From positions 62,001 to 126,000 of the forward strand of contig NZ_BPQS01000008.1 in the NCBI RefSeq assembly GCF_022179385.1: DNA of 64,000 nt, in the 5' to 3' direction. This DNA comes from Methylobacterium longum (GTDB taxonomy: Bacteria; Pseudomonadota; Alphaproteobacteria; Rhizobiales; Beijerinckiaceae). Position numbers and translations under genes: made by a program. Under the pieces are notes generated by a model. The model was not told the origin of the DNA. It ran no database searches and worked only from the letters and a program-made list of their open reading frames with translations. Shown here piece by piece: positions 1 through 8,624 of this stretch; position 1 is the stretch's first letter, and every line of letters begins with the position of its first letter.

Positions 1-56
1 GGTAACCACGGCGGCCCATCATCCCCGCCGGCCGCGCCTCCCCGGCGCCGTCGGGA

Positions 57-1943
57 GTGTCGCGTATGGTCCCGGTCCAATCCCGCCGTCTCCTTCGCCC
101 GCGCGCCGTGTTCGGTGCGGGCCTGTCGCTGCTGACGCTGGTCGCCGCCATGGATGTGCGGGCCCAGGCCGTCGGCGCGGGCGCGCCGGCCGGTGGCCCG
201 AGCGCTCCGGCGTCGCCCGCGTCGGCCCTGCCCGCGCCGACACCGCCCGCTCCCGCCTTGCCGGCTTCATCCGCGGCACCGTCCGCGATGCCGGCCAGCG
301 CTCCGGAGGTCGCGGCCGCGAAGGGGCAGGAGGCGAAGGGGCAGGAGGCGAAGCCGCAGGAGACCACGAAGCCGCAGGAGGCGAAGAGGCCGGAGGCGGG
401 CCCCGGCGAGCCCAGGTCCGCGGAAGCCCCGGCGCCGGAGGCGCGACCCGCCCTGGGCAAGCCGCAGGAGGCCGGCAAGGACGCCGCCAGGAAGTCGCGC
501 GAGCCGGCGCCCCTGATCTACGCCAAGGTCTCCACCGACCCGAACCCGACGCTCACCGCGCGCACCTTCCTCGATACCCTCCGGGCGGCCGAGCGCTACG
601 CCGCCTTCGCGGAGGCCGGCGGATGGGAGCGGCTGCCCGAGGATCTGGGGCGCCTGAAGGCGGGCGAGCGGAGCCCGGCGATCCCGGCCCTGCGCCACCA
701 CCTGACGCTCACGGGCGATCTCGCCGCGGACGCACCGCCGAGCGACCGCCTCGACCCACCCCTGGTGGCGGCGATCTCGGCCTTCCAGGCCCGCCACGGC
801 CTGCCCGACAGCGGTATCCTTGGCCGGCTCACGATCAACGCCCTCAATGTGCCGGCCGAGACGCGCCAGCGCCAGCTCGCCGCGTCCGCGGCCCGGCTGA
901 TGGGCTCGAAATTCCCGTTCGGCGACCGCTACGTGGTCGTCAACATCCCGTCGGCCGCCGTGGAGGCGGTGGAGAACGGCGCGGTGGTGCGCCGCTACGT
1001 GGCGGTGGTCGGATCCCCCGACAAGGCGACGCCGGCCGTCGAGACCCGGATCACCGACATCAACTTCAACCCGACCTGGACGGTCCCGGCCTCGGTGGTG
1101 AAGAACGAGATCATCCCGCAGATGCGCAAGAACCCGGGCTACCTCGCCCGCAACCACATCCGCATCCTGGGTCCCGCCGGCGAGGTGGACCCGACCCATA
1201 TCGACTGGGCCGGCGGCAAGGCCGCCAACTACATGCTGCGCCAGGATTCCGGCTTCGACAATTCCCTGGGTCAGGTGCGGATCGACATGCCGAACCGCTT
1301 TGCCGTCTACATGCATGACACGCCGGCGAAGTCGCTGTTCGCCGCGAGCGTGCGCTTCCACAGCCACGGCTGCGTCCGCGTCGGCCAGGTCAAGGAGCTG
1401 GTGGGCTGGCTGCTGCAGGGCACGGACGGACCGAACGGGCCCGTCACGAATTGGGGCCCGATCGAGATCGAGACCGGCATCGCCGACGGGGAGCGGCGCG
1501 ACATCAAGCTGGTCAAGCCGGTGCCGGTCACCTTCGTGTACCTCACCGGCTACGCCACGCCGGACGGCAAGGCGCATTTCCGCGACGACATCTACAAGCT
1601 CGACGTGCCGGCCTCCGAGCCCGCCGCCACCGGCGCAATCCCGCCGGCCGGCACCGCGCCACCGGCGCCCAGGCAGCCGGCGGCCGGTTCCGCCACGGTC
1701 AAGCCCGCCCCGGCCAAAGCTGCGGTGGCCCAGCCGGCGGTGGCCAAGCCCCTCGTTGACAAGCCGCTCTTAGACAAGCCCATCGTGGCCACGCCCTCTG
1801 CCAAACCCGTCCCGCTCGCGCCCGCGACGGCGAAGCCTGCGGCGGCCAAGCCGGTGGGACTCAAGCCCACGGGGAGCCGGGCCGCCGCGGCCAAGCCGGC
1901 GACGGACGGTCTCAATCCGGACGGGCAGCCGCCGTCGCGCTGA
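57..1943 (+). CDS. Exported L,D-transpeptidase (YcbB/YkuD type)
   Basis: Predicted peptidoglycan L,D-transpeptidase that would form 3-3 crosslinks in the periplasm. Residues 1-37 form a signal peptide ending near DVRAQA. A long Pro/Ala stretch and KGQEA/KPQEA repeats fill about 38-150. A peptidoglycan-binding-like helical module (AISAFQARHGLPDSG) lies near 235-255. The YkuD catalytic domain covers about 295-455 and carries HSHGCVRVG with the catalytic Cys at 439. The C-terminal 100 residues are an Ala/Lys/Pro tail with repeated AKP and DKP units. Its 628 residues match large YcbB-like enzymes with extra low-complexity ends. The start is GTG at 57; an in-frame ATG at 66 is an equally reasonable start. 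Confidence 0.88.
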   Translation: MSRMVPVQSRRLLRPRAVFGAGLSLLTLVAAMDVRAQAVGAGAPAGGPSAPASPASALPAPTPPAPALPASSAAPSAMPASAPEVAAAKGQEAKGQEAKPQETTKPQEAKRPEAGPGEPRSAEAPAPEARPALGKPQEAGKDAARKSREPAPLIYAKVSTDPNPTLTARTFLDTLRAAERYAAFAEAGGWERLPEDLGRLKAGERSPAIPALRHHLTLTGDLAADAPPSDRLDPPLVAAISAFQARHGLPDSGILGRLTINALNVPAETRQRQLAASAARLMGSKFPFGDRYVVVNIPSAAVEAVENGAVVRRYVAVVGSPDKATPAVETRITDINFNPTWTVPASVVKNEIIPQMRKNPGYLARNHIRILGPAGEVDPTHIDWAGGKAANYMLRQDSGFDNSLGQVRIDMPNRFAVYMHDTPAKSLFAASVRFHSHGCVRVGQVKELVGWLLQGTDGPNGPVTNWGPIEIETGIADGERRDIKLVKPVPVTFVYLTGYATPDGKAHFRDDIYKLDVPASEPAATGAIPPAGTAPPAPRQPAAGSATVKPAPAKAAVAQPAVAKPLVDKPLLDKPIVATPSAKPVPLAPATAKPAAAKPVGLKPTGSRAAAAKPATDGLNPDGQPPSR

Positions 1944-2101
1944 GGTCCGGCCGGCCGGTCGCAGAGTCTGGACGAGGGCAGGCGCGCGGCCCGGAGGTCC
2001 GGGAGGTGCAGGCCGTCCGCGGCGAGCCTGCGCGGCGTTGCCGGCCGGTCCCGAAAGCGTCCGAAGCCCGTCCTCACCGGTCCCGGCCGGGGCGATGCCC
2101 C

Positions 2102-4777
2102 CTACGCGCCCGCCAGCTCGAGCTTCACCTTCACCAACCCCGGATCATCCGGATCCCGGCCCTGTGCGAAGCCGAGGCGCCGGCAGACCGCCAGCATCGG
2201 CCGGTTCTCGGACAGCACGGTGCCCTCCACCCGTCCGATCCCCTCGGAGCGCGCCCAGTCGATCATCAGGCGCATGAGCGCGAAGGCGAGGCCCGTCCCC
2301 CGGACGTCGCGGCCCACCGCGATGGCGTACTCGCCGCTCTCCTGGTTGGCGTCGGCATGCAGCCGCACCGCGCCGAGCATCCGCTCGCTGCCCTGCGGCT
2401 CCACCTCCGTGGCCACGAACGCGATGGCCCTGGCGTAGTCGAGCTGCGTCAGGCGGGCCAGGAAGGCGTGGCTGAACTCGCGGACCGGCCCGAAGAACCG
2501 CAGCCGCACGTCCTCCGGGTCGAGCTCCTTGAAGAAGGCCAGGAACAGGCCTTCGTCCTCCGGCCGCACGGGCCGCACGCGGATCGTCCGGTCCTTGAGG
2601 TTGAGGGTGCGCACCCATTCCGCTGGATAGGGCCGGATGGCGAAGCGCGGATGGCCGCGGCCGTACCGCCCCGTCTCGGAGGGCCCGATCCGCACCCGCG
2701 CGTCGAGGGCCAGGACGCCGGTCTCGTCGGCCAGCAACGGGTTGATGTCGAGTTCGCGCACCTGCGGCAGGTCGGCGGCGAGCTGGGAGAGCTTCACCAG
2801 GGTCAGCGCGATCGCCGCGAGGTCGGCCGCCGGCACGTCGCGATAGGCTTCGAGCCGCCGGGCGACCCGGGTGCGGCCGATGAGGTCGCGGGCGAGGGTC
2901 AGGTCGAGCGGCGGCAGGCCCAGCGCCCGGTCGTCGATCACCTCCACGGCCGTTCCGCCGCGGCCGAACACCACCACGGGGCCGAAGACCGGATCCTCGG
3001 CGAGCCCCGCGATGAGCTCGCGGCGCTGGCCCCGCCGGACCATGGGCTGCACCGCGAAGCCCGTCACCCGCGCGTCCGGCCGCTCCCGGCGCGCGCGGGC
3101 CAGGATGCGGCCCGCCGCCTCGCGGACATCGGCCTCGGCGGTCAGGTCGAGATGGACGCCGCCGATATCGGATTTGTGCACGATGTCGGGAGAGACGACC
3201 TTGAGGGCCACCGCGCCGCCCGCCGCGATGGTCGGCCAGGCCGCCGCCGCGGCGGCTTCCTTGTCGGGGGCGAGGATGATCGGCACGGTCGGGATCCCGT
3301 AGGCCTCCAGCAGCCCGTTCACGGCGACCGGGTCGAGCCACGCGGCACCCTGGTGCAGGGCGCCGGCGATGATCGAGCGGGCGCGCGCCACGTCCGGGGA
3401 GAAGTCCCGCGGCAGCGAGTCCGGCGTGCGCATCAGGTCGTCCTGCGCCTCCCGGTAGCGCACGAGGTGCAGGAACCCCTCGATCGCCTCGGAATCGGTG
3501 GTGAAATGCGGGATCCCCGCCCCCGCGAAGGCGTCGCGCGCCGCGTCGGGATCGCCCAGGCAGACCGCGAAGAGCGGCTTCTTGCGCGTCTGGCCGGCGC
3601 GGGCGGCCTTGACCGTCTCGGCGATCGCGCCGGCCACGGCGCCGGCCTCCGAGCGGGCGGTGGGGACGTGGATCGCCAGCACCGCGTCGCTGGCCCGGTC
3701 CGCCAGCAGGGGCGCGAGCGCCGCCGAGAAGGCCGGCCCGGCCGCATCGATGCCGAGGTCGAGGGGATTGCCGGCCGGCCGGCCCTCGGCCGCCGCGATG
3801 CCCGCCAGGGTGCCGGACCGCTCGATCAGCCGGTCGGCGGCGAGCAGGCCGATGCCGCGTCCGTTCGACACGATGGCGAGCCGGTCGCCCGGGAACGGGC
3901 GCTGCCGCCCCAGGGTCTCGACGGCGGAGAACATCTCGTCGAGATCCTGCACCTCCAGCAGCCCGGCCCGCCGAAAGGCCGCTGCATAGACGGCGTCCGG
4001 TCGCGCCAGGGCACCGGTATGGGTCACCGCCGCGCGCGTGTCGGGCCGGTGGCGCCCGGCGCGCAGGACCACCACGGGCTTGGCGCGGGCGGCCGCGCGG
4101 GCGGCCGACATGAAGCGGCGGGCATCCCCGATCCGGTCCAGGCAGAGCAGGATCGCCCGGGTGCGGTAGTCGGCGGCGAAATGATCCAGGCAATCGGCCA
4201 CGCCGATGTCGAGGACGTTCCCGAGCGACAGGACGGCGGAGAAGCCCGTCCCGTGCCGCGCGCCCCACTCCACGATCGCGGCGGCGACGGTGCCGGATTG
4301 CGAGACCAGCGCCAGATCGCCGGCCTTGGGGGCGTGGGCGAACAGGCTGGCGTTGAGCCGGGCGCCCGGCACCGCCAGACCGGCACTGTCGGGGCCGAGG
4401 AGACGCAGACCCTGCGCGCGGGCGATCCGGTGGGCGGCCGGTCCGGGATCGTCCGGCCCGGAGCCGAGACGGGCGGTCAGGATCACCGCCGCGCCCACGC
4501 CGGCCTCGGCGGCCTGGGCGACGACCTCCGGCACCTGCGGGGGCGGCACCGCGATCAGGACGAGGTCCGGGACGGTGGGCAGATCCGCGATCCGCGGCAC
4601 GCAGGCGAGCCCGTCGACGGTCGCATGGCCGGGCTGGACCGGCATGATCGCGCCGGGGAAGCCGGCGCCGCGCAGGGAATCCAGCACGCTGCGCCCCAGC
4701 GAGCCCTCGCGCGCCAGCGCGCCGACCAGCGCGACGGAGCGGGGCGCCAGCAGCTTGTCGAACCGGTAGGTGCTCAC
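2102..4777 (-). CDS. Pat-like protein lysine acyltransferase (acyl-CoA synthetase fold plus GNAT)
   Basis: This 891-residue protein has the architecture of bacterial protein acetyltransferase Pat/YfiQ. It starts with a CoA-binding Rossmann domain (about 8-135, FDKLLAPRSVALVGAL). Succinyl-CoA-ligase-like domains follow (about 150-460). An ATP-grasp region comes next (about 490-705, VSPDIVHKSDIGGVHLDL and FGRGGTAVEV). A C-terminal GNAT domain ends the protein (about 735-891, GRDVRGTGLAFALMRLMIDW). In studied relatives the GNAT part acetylates enzymes such as acyl-CoA synthetases and the NDP-forming part senses ligand. It stands alone and converges with the transpeptidase gene. An ADP-forming acyl-CoA synthetase activity is a less likely alternative. 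Confidence 0.85.
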   Translation of the reverse strand: MSTYRFDKLLAPRSVALVGALAREGSLGRSVLDSLRGAGFPGAIMPVQPGHATVDGLACVPRIADLPTVPDLVLIAVPPPQVPEVVAQAAEAGVGAAVILTARLGSGPDDPGPAAHRIARAQGLRLLGPDSAGLAVPGARLNASLFAHAPKAGDLALVSQSGTVAAAIVEWGARHGTGFSAVLSLGNVLDIGVADCLDHFAADYRTRAILLCLDRIGDARRFMSAARAAARAKPVVVLRAGRHRPDTRAAVTHTGALARPDAVYAAAFRRAGLLEVQDLDEMFSAVETLGRQRPFPGDRLAIVSNGRGIGLLAADRLIERSGTLAGIAAAEGRPAGNPLDLGIDAAGPAFSAALAPLLADRASDAVLAIHVPTARSEAGAVAGAIAETVKAARAGQTRKKPLFAVCLGDPDAARDAFAGAGIPHFTTDSEAIEGFLHLVRYREAQDDLMRTPDSLPRDFSPDVARARSIIAGALHQGAAWLDPVAVNGLLEAYGIPTVPIILAPDKEAAAAAAWPTIAAGGAVALKVVSPDIVHKSDIGGVHLDLTAEADVREAAGRILARARRERPDARVTGFAVQPMVRRGQRRELIAGLAEDPVFGPVVVFGRGGTAVEVIDDRALGLPPLDLTLARDLIGRTRVARRLEAYRDVPAADLAAIALTLVKLSQLAADLPQVRELDINPLLADETGVLALDARVRIGPSETGRYGRGHPRFAIRPYPAEWVRTLNLKDRTIRVRPVRPEDEGLFLAFFKELDPEDVRLRFFGPVREFSHAFLARLTQLDYARAIAFVATEVEPQGSERMLGAVRLHADANQESGEYAIAVGRDVRGTGLAFALMRLMIDWARSEGIGRVEGTVLSENRPMLAVCRRLGFAQGRDPDDPGLVKVKLELAGA

Positions 4778-5049
4778 GGACGACCGCTCACGGGGCCGCC
4801 GTCACGGGATCGTGTCCCGCAGGCCGTTCTGGCCGGCGCGCATGTGGTGCCCCTCGCTTACGGCGGGATCGAGCGGGAGCTGTCGGGCCGCTCCCCGCCG
4901 TACCAGATGGCGCGCTCCGCCGCGTGCGCAACGCCTGACAGCCTCAAGTTCGTGGCGCGGCCCTTCCACGCTCAGCGCGCCGGCGCCAGCACCCACTATG
5001 GCTAATATCCACTAGCCTTTATCCTCAGCAAAACGGCTCTTGTGGGCCA

Positions 5050-5091
5050 ATGTGAATCGGACTTGCCATCAAATTCACATGACCATAGTAA
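5050..5091 (+). promoter_or_regulatory. Candidate mucR promoter overlapped by a perfect inverted repeat
   Basis: The 412-bp gap between the acyltransferase and mucR holds an AT-rich patch. It contains TTGCCA at 5063-5068 and TAGTAA at 5086-5091, spaced by 17 bp, which is a good sigma-70-type match. A perfect 8-bp inverted repeat, ATGTGAAT at 5050-5057 and ATTCACAT at 5073-5080, surrounds the -35 box and lies inside the spacer. Transcription would start near 5098 and leave a leader of about 90 nt. Ros/MucR regulators often repress their own gene, so an autoregulatory operator is a reasonable inference. I see no gene in the rest of the gap. Confidence 0.5.
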
Positions 5092-5189
5092 CTGCGACTT
5101 AACCCCGCTGTATCGGGCTGACCAGAAACAGATTCCGGCCATGCGCCAGAAAGAGGCGTCCCGGGCCGGGGTCGCGAGGAGGAACCAGG

Positions 5190-5603
5190 ATGGATGCCAC
5201 GGCTGAAGGGCAGACGGACTATCTCACGTTGTCGGTCGACATCGTGTCGGCCTTCGTGAGCAACAATCCGGTGCCCGCGCCGGAACTGCCGGCCCTGATC
5301 GCGGCGGTTCACGCGACCCTGCACGGGCTCTCCCAGCCGACGGCGGCCCCCACGGAGGAGTTGCGGCCCGCGGTCTCGGTCCGGCGCTCGGTCCAGCCCG
5401 ACTACATCGTGTGTCTGGAGGACGGGAAGAAGTTCAAGTCGCTCAAGCGCCACCTGCGCACGCACTACAACATGACCCCCGACGAGTACCGGCAGAAGTG
5501 GGGCCTCGCCTCCGACTACCCGATGGTCGCGCCCAGCTACGCCGCCGCCCGGTCGGACCTCGCCAAGAGCATGGGCCTCGGCCACCAGCGCCGGAAGGGC
5601 TGA
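5190..5603 (+). CDS. mucR: Ros/MucR family zinc-finger transcriptional regulator
   Basis: A 137-residue DNA-binding regulator of the alphaproteobacterial Ros/MucR family, which controls exopolysaccharide, motility and host-interaction genes in relatives. The N-terminal half ([17 protein letters not shown]) is the conserved oligomerisation part. The finger lies around residues 72-105, with Cys75, Asp78, His88 and His92 in the usual order, followed by the family hallmark [13 protein letters not shown]. The length is normal for the family. A strong GAGGAGGAA ribosome site precedes the ATG. The promoter upstream carries an inverted repeat that may bind this protein. Confidence 0.93.
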   Translation: MDATAEGQTDYLTLSVDIVSAFVSNNPVPAPELPALIAAVHATLHGLSQPTAAPTEELRPAVSVRRSVQPDYIVCLEDGKKFKSLKRHLRTHYNMTPDEYRQKWGLASDYPMVAPSYAAARSDLAKSMGLGHQRRKG

Positions 5604-5687
5604 GGGCGGGCCCGCCGCGTCCACAGCTTTCCCGCGGCGGTTAGGCAACGGGCAAGCCGCGCTTGCGAGGGTTCGGGCACCGTCCGC

Positions 5688-6470
5688 GTGCCCGAGATCC
5701 CACCGAGCCCCATGCCCGGCAATCCCAGCCCCGTCGCCCGCCTGTTCTGGACGGCCGTGATCGGCGGCCCGTTCGCGCTCTGGTACGGCCGGCCCGCCCT
5801 GGCGGCGACCGGATTCGCCCTCGCCCTCGTGGCGCTGCGCCACCTCGTGCGCCGGCGCCGCTTCCGGGCGCGGGTGCGCCGGATCGCGCGGGCACACGGG
5901 GAGACGCTGGCGCTGCGGCGTCGGCAGGAGAGCTTCCGCGACGCCTACGGCAACTGGATCGAGGACGGCTGGCTGCGCGAGCGGGACTACTTCCTGGACC
6001 GCACGGTCCTGCCGCAGATCGCCCCCCGCTACGCCGACCTCGCCGTCTCGGAGTGGGAACGGATGCGGGCGATCGTCGAGGCCGAGGCGGCGGCCGTGGC
6101 GCTGCCCGACGAGGAGGACGCGCCGGAGGACGGCCTCGACTACGAGCGGTTCTGCGCGGCGCGCCTCGTCCAGGCCGGCTGGCGGGCGCACCGGACGCCG
6201 GCCAGCGGCGATCAGGGAGCCGACATCGTCGCGGTGCGCGACGGCCTGCGCCTCGTGGTCCAGTGCAAGCGGCTGAGCAAGCCCGTGGGCAACGCCGCCG
6301 TGCAGGAGGCGGCCGCCGCACAGCGCTACTGGTCGGGCGACCGGGCCGCCGTGGTGTCGAATGCCGGCTTCACCCCGGCCGCCCGTCGGCTCGCGGCGGC
6401 GACCGGCGTGCTCCTCCTCCACCACGACGCGCTGGACGCGCTGGACGCGCTCGACCGCGCGCCGGCGTGA
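5688..6470 (+). CDS. Membrane-anchored Mrr-like restriction endonuclease-fold protein
   Basis: A 260-residue protein with one or two hydrophobic segments at about 15-52 (ARLFWTAVIGGPFALWYG and ALAATGFALALVALRHLV). A basic linker follows. The C-terminal PD-(D/E)XK domain covers about 150-255: the GDQGADIVAV stretch near residue 175 and VVQCKR near 190 give the D...QxK layout of Mrr_cat/YraN-like nucleases, and AVVSNAGFTPAARRLA is typical of the family. It may cleave or bind DNA at the membrane; no methylase or specificity partner is next to it. The GTG at 5688 and the ATG at 5712 are both possible starts. Confidence 0.75.
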   Translation: MPEIPPSPMPGNPSPVARLFWTAVIGGPFALWYGRPALAATGFALALVALRHLVRRRRFRARVRRIARAHGETLALRRRQESFRDAYGNWIEDGWLRERDYFLDRTVLPQIAPRYADLAVSEWERMRAIVEAEAAAVALPDEEDAPEDGLDYERFCAARLVQAGWRAHRTPASGDQGADIVAVRDGLRLVVQCKRLSKPVGNAAVQEAAAAQRYWSGDRAAVVSNAGFTPAARRLAAATGVLLLHHDALDALDALDRAPA

Positions 6471-6476
6471 GCGGGC

Positions 6477-7118
6477 TCAGGCCAGGGGGCCGGGGATGGC
6501 GAGTTCGGCCTCGTTGAGCAGGCGCGCCTCGTGCCGGCGGACGAACAGCCACAGGGCCAGCCCGCCGAACACCACCAGGGCCAGCAGCGTCAGGCCGACG
6601 GGCCCGACGATGTGCTCGATCTGGCGTCCGCAATAGTAGGAGCCGATGCCCATGCTGGCGGCCCAGACGATGCCGCCCAGGGCGTTGAAGGCGAAGAAGC
6701 GGCGCGCATCCAGGCGGTTCACGCCGGCGAGCACGGCCGCGTAGGCCCGCAGCATCGCGGTGAACCGGCCGAAGAACACGATCTTCCCGCCGTGCTGGCG
6801 GAACAGGTACTGGCCGAGCTTGAGCCGGCCGTGGTCGAGGGCGATGAGGTGGCCGTAGCGCAGGAGCAGGGGCATGCCCCAGCGCCGCCCGGCCCAGTAG
6901 CCGACATTGTCCCCCAGGATCGCCGCCCCCGCGGCGGCGGCGATCACGAGCCCGATGTTGAGGTTGCCGGTGCTGCCGGCGTAGACGGCGGCCGAGATCA
7001 GCACCGTCTCGCCCGGGCAGGGAACCCCTGCGCTCTCCAGGGTGATGACCACGAAGATGGCGATGTAGCCGTAATTCGCGATCAGCTCGGCGATTGGCAG
7101 GTCTTGCAGGAAGGCCAT
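6477..7118 (-). CDS. DedA family membrane protein
   Basis: A 213-residue inner-membrane protein of the DedA/SNARE-associated family, whose members are lipid scramblases or flippases linked to undecaprenyl-phosphate recycling and envelope homeostasis. The N-terminus ELIANYGYIAIFVVITLESAGVPCPGETVL is diagnostic: a re-entrant segment with E and the PxPGE motif. KIVFFGRFTAMLRAYAAVLAG matches the second motif, F/GR-x-P/TxxR. About five hydrophobic segments can be seen. It converges with the nuclease gene, with a 6-bp gap between stops, and lies downstream of the peroxiredoxin gene on the same strand. Confidence 0.9.
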   Translation of the reverse strand: MAFLQDLPIAELIANYGYIAIFVVITLESAGVPCPGETVLISAAVYAGSTGNLNIGLVIAAAAGAAILGDNVGYWAGRRWGMPLLLRYGHLIALDHGRLKLGQYLFRQHGGKIVFFGRFTAMLRAYAAVLAGVNRLDARRFFAFNALGGIVWAASMGIGSYYCGRQIEHIVGPVGLTLLALVVFGGLALWLFVRRHEARLLNEAELAIPGPLA

Positions 7119-7208
7119 TCGGTCCTCGGGCCGGTCTTCGGGCGAAACGCGGCGACAGAAGCCGGCGGAACGTGGCCTTAAGAGGGCCGACCCGCGGCGC
7201 CGACCGGC

Positions 7209-7688
7209 TCAGAGAACCTTCAGCAGCGCCTCGGCCCCCGAGGCCTCGGCCTTCGACGGGGTCTCCTCGACGTTGAGGTTCCGGACCACGCCGTCCTCCA
7301 CGACCATCGAGTAGCGCTTCGAGCGGATGCCGAGCCCGAAGCCGGTGCCGTCCATCTCGAGGCCGAGGGCCTTGGCGAAATCGGCGTTGCCGTCGGCGAG
7401 GAATTCCAGGCCTTCGGCGCCGCTCGCCTTCGACCACGCGTCGAGGACGAACACGTCGTTGACGCTGGTCACCGCGATGGCGTCGATCCCGCGACCGAGA
7501 ATCTCGGCCTTGTGGGTGACGAAGCCCGGCAGGTGGTTGCGGTGGCAGCTCGGGGTGAAGGCACCCGGCACGCCGATCAGCACCACGCGCCGCCCTTTGA
7601 ACACGTCGTCGGTGGTGCGGGCGATCGGGCCCTCCGGGCCGATCACACGGAAGGTGGCCTGGGGCAGATGGTCGCCGACCTGGATCAT
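7209..7688 (-). CDS. Peroxiredoxin of the Prx5 type
   Basis: A 159-residue cytosolic thiol peroxidase. The peroxidatic motif is in VPGAFTPSCHRNHLPGF (T-x3-C type). WSKASGAEGLEFLADGNADFAKALGLEMD and the near C-terminal GIRSKRYSMVVEDGVV are typical of the Prx5/AhpC-TSA redoxin group that uses glutathione or glutaredoxin. The longer open frame upstream is rejected because MIQVGDHLPQATF is the family's usual N-terminus; the start is the ATG at 7688. The 252 bp separating it from the divergent yqgE gene presumably hold both promoters, though no convincing -10 box was found. Confidence 0.9.
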   Translation of the reverse strand: MIQVGDHLPQATFRVIGPEGPIARTTDDVFKGRRVVLIGVPGAFTPSCHRNHLPGFVTHKAEILGRGIDAIAVTSVNDVFVLDAWSKASGAEGLEFLADGNADFAKALGLEMDGTGFGLGIRSKRYSMVVEDGVVRNLNVEETPSKAEASGAEALLKVL

Positions 7689-7940
7689 CGCGGGGTCCTC
7701 GTTGCCGCGCGCTGGGATCGCACGCGTGAACAGCGCGCTTGACCTAGCGTGGCGGGGTGGGCCTGTCGAGCAATCGGCCGCCGCACGACGTCGTGGGGGT
7801 GCACCGGTGCGGCCGGACGAGGCCACGCAGCGCCGCGCCGTGCGAGGTCGCGGGTGCGTCGCGGGACACGGGACGGCCGCAGGCCTGCCGCGTCGCTTTT
7901 GCCCGCTGGACAACCGGAGGACGGGGCGTAGCATAGCGCC

Positions 7941-8609
7941 ATGGCGCCTCCTCAGCATCGCAAACCGGACCCCTCACCTCCGGCCCGGGCCGGGAGGGGC
8001 GCTGCGCCGCAGCAGTCGTCCCTCTCCGGACCGGACTTCCTCGACGGGCAGTTCCTGGTGGCGATGCCCGGGATGGCCGACGAGCGCTTCGCCCGCTCGC
8101 TGATCTACGTGTGCGCCCACTCGGCCGACGGCGCGATGGGCATCATCGTCAACAAGGCGGCCACCGACATCAGCATGCCGGACCTCCTCGTCCAGCTCGA
8201 CGTGGCGCCCGAAGCCGACGCGATCCGCCTGCGCGAGCGCGTCGGCCACATGCCGGTGCTGATGGGCGGGCCCGTGGAGGGGCGGCGGGGCTTCGTGCTC
8301 CACACCGACGACTTCCACATCCAGCAATCGACGCTGATCATCGACGACGGCATCTGCCTGACCGCCACCGTGGAGATCCTGCGCGCCATCGCCAGCGGCG
8401 AGGGGCCGGCGAGCGCCGTGCTGGCTCTGGGCTATGCCGGCTGGCAGGCGGGCCAGCTCGAGAGCGAGATCATGGCCAACGGCTGGCTCAACTGCCCGGC
8501 CGACCCGGCGCTGATCTTCAATGCCGACCTCGACGCCAAGTACGATCTGGTCCTGCGCGCCAACGGCATCGACCCCGCCATGCTGTCGATGACCGCCGGC
8601 CGGGCCTGA
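7941..8609 (+). CDS. yqgE: YqgE/AlgH family protein
   Basis: A 222-residue member of the YqgE/AlgH (DUF179) family, with no settled biochemical role. The core begins at about residue 32 with [28 protein letters not shown], and [10 protein letters not shown] follows. [19 protein letters not shown] and [23 protein letters not shown] are the other signature blocks. The first 30 residues are Pro/Arg-rich and may be an extension or a start chosen too far upstream. The gene is convergent with the exported-protein gene that follows. Confidence 0.9.
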   Translation: MAPPQHRKPDPSPPARAGRGAAPQQSSLSGPDFLDGQFLVAMPGMADERFARSLIYVCAHSADGAMGIIVNKAATDISMPDLLVQLDVAPEADAIRLRERVGHMPVLMGGPVEGRRGFVLHTDDFHIQQSTLIIDDGICLTATVEILRAIASGEGPASAVLALGYAGWQAGQLESEIMANGWLNCPADPALIFNADLDAKYDLVLRANGIDPAMLSMTAGRA

Positions 8610-8624
8610 CGGCTCAGCCTGCCC

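Noticed and set aside
2006..5005. A 999-residue open frame on the plus strand, and other very long frames opposite real genes
   Set aside because: At about 70% G+C, stop codons are rare in shadow frames. The products are Arg/Gly/His/Ala-rich without motifs and lie antisense to clearly conserved proteins.
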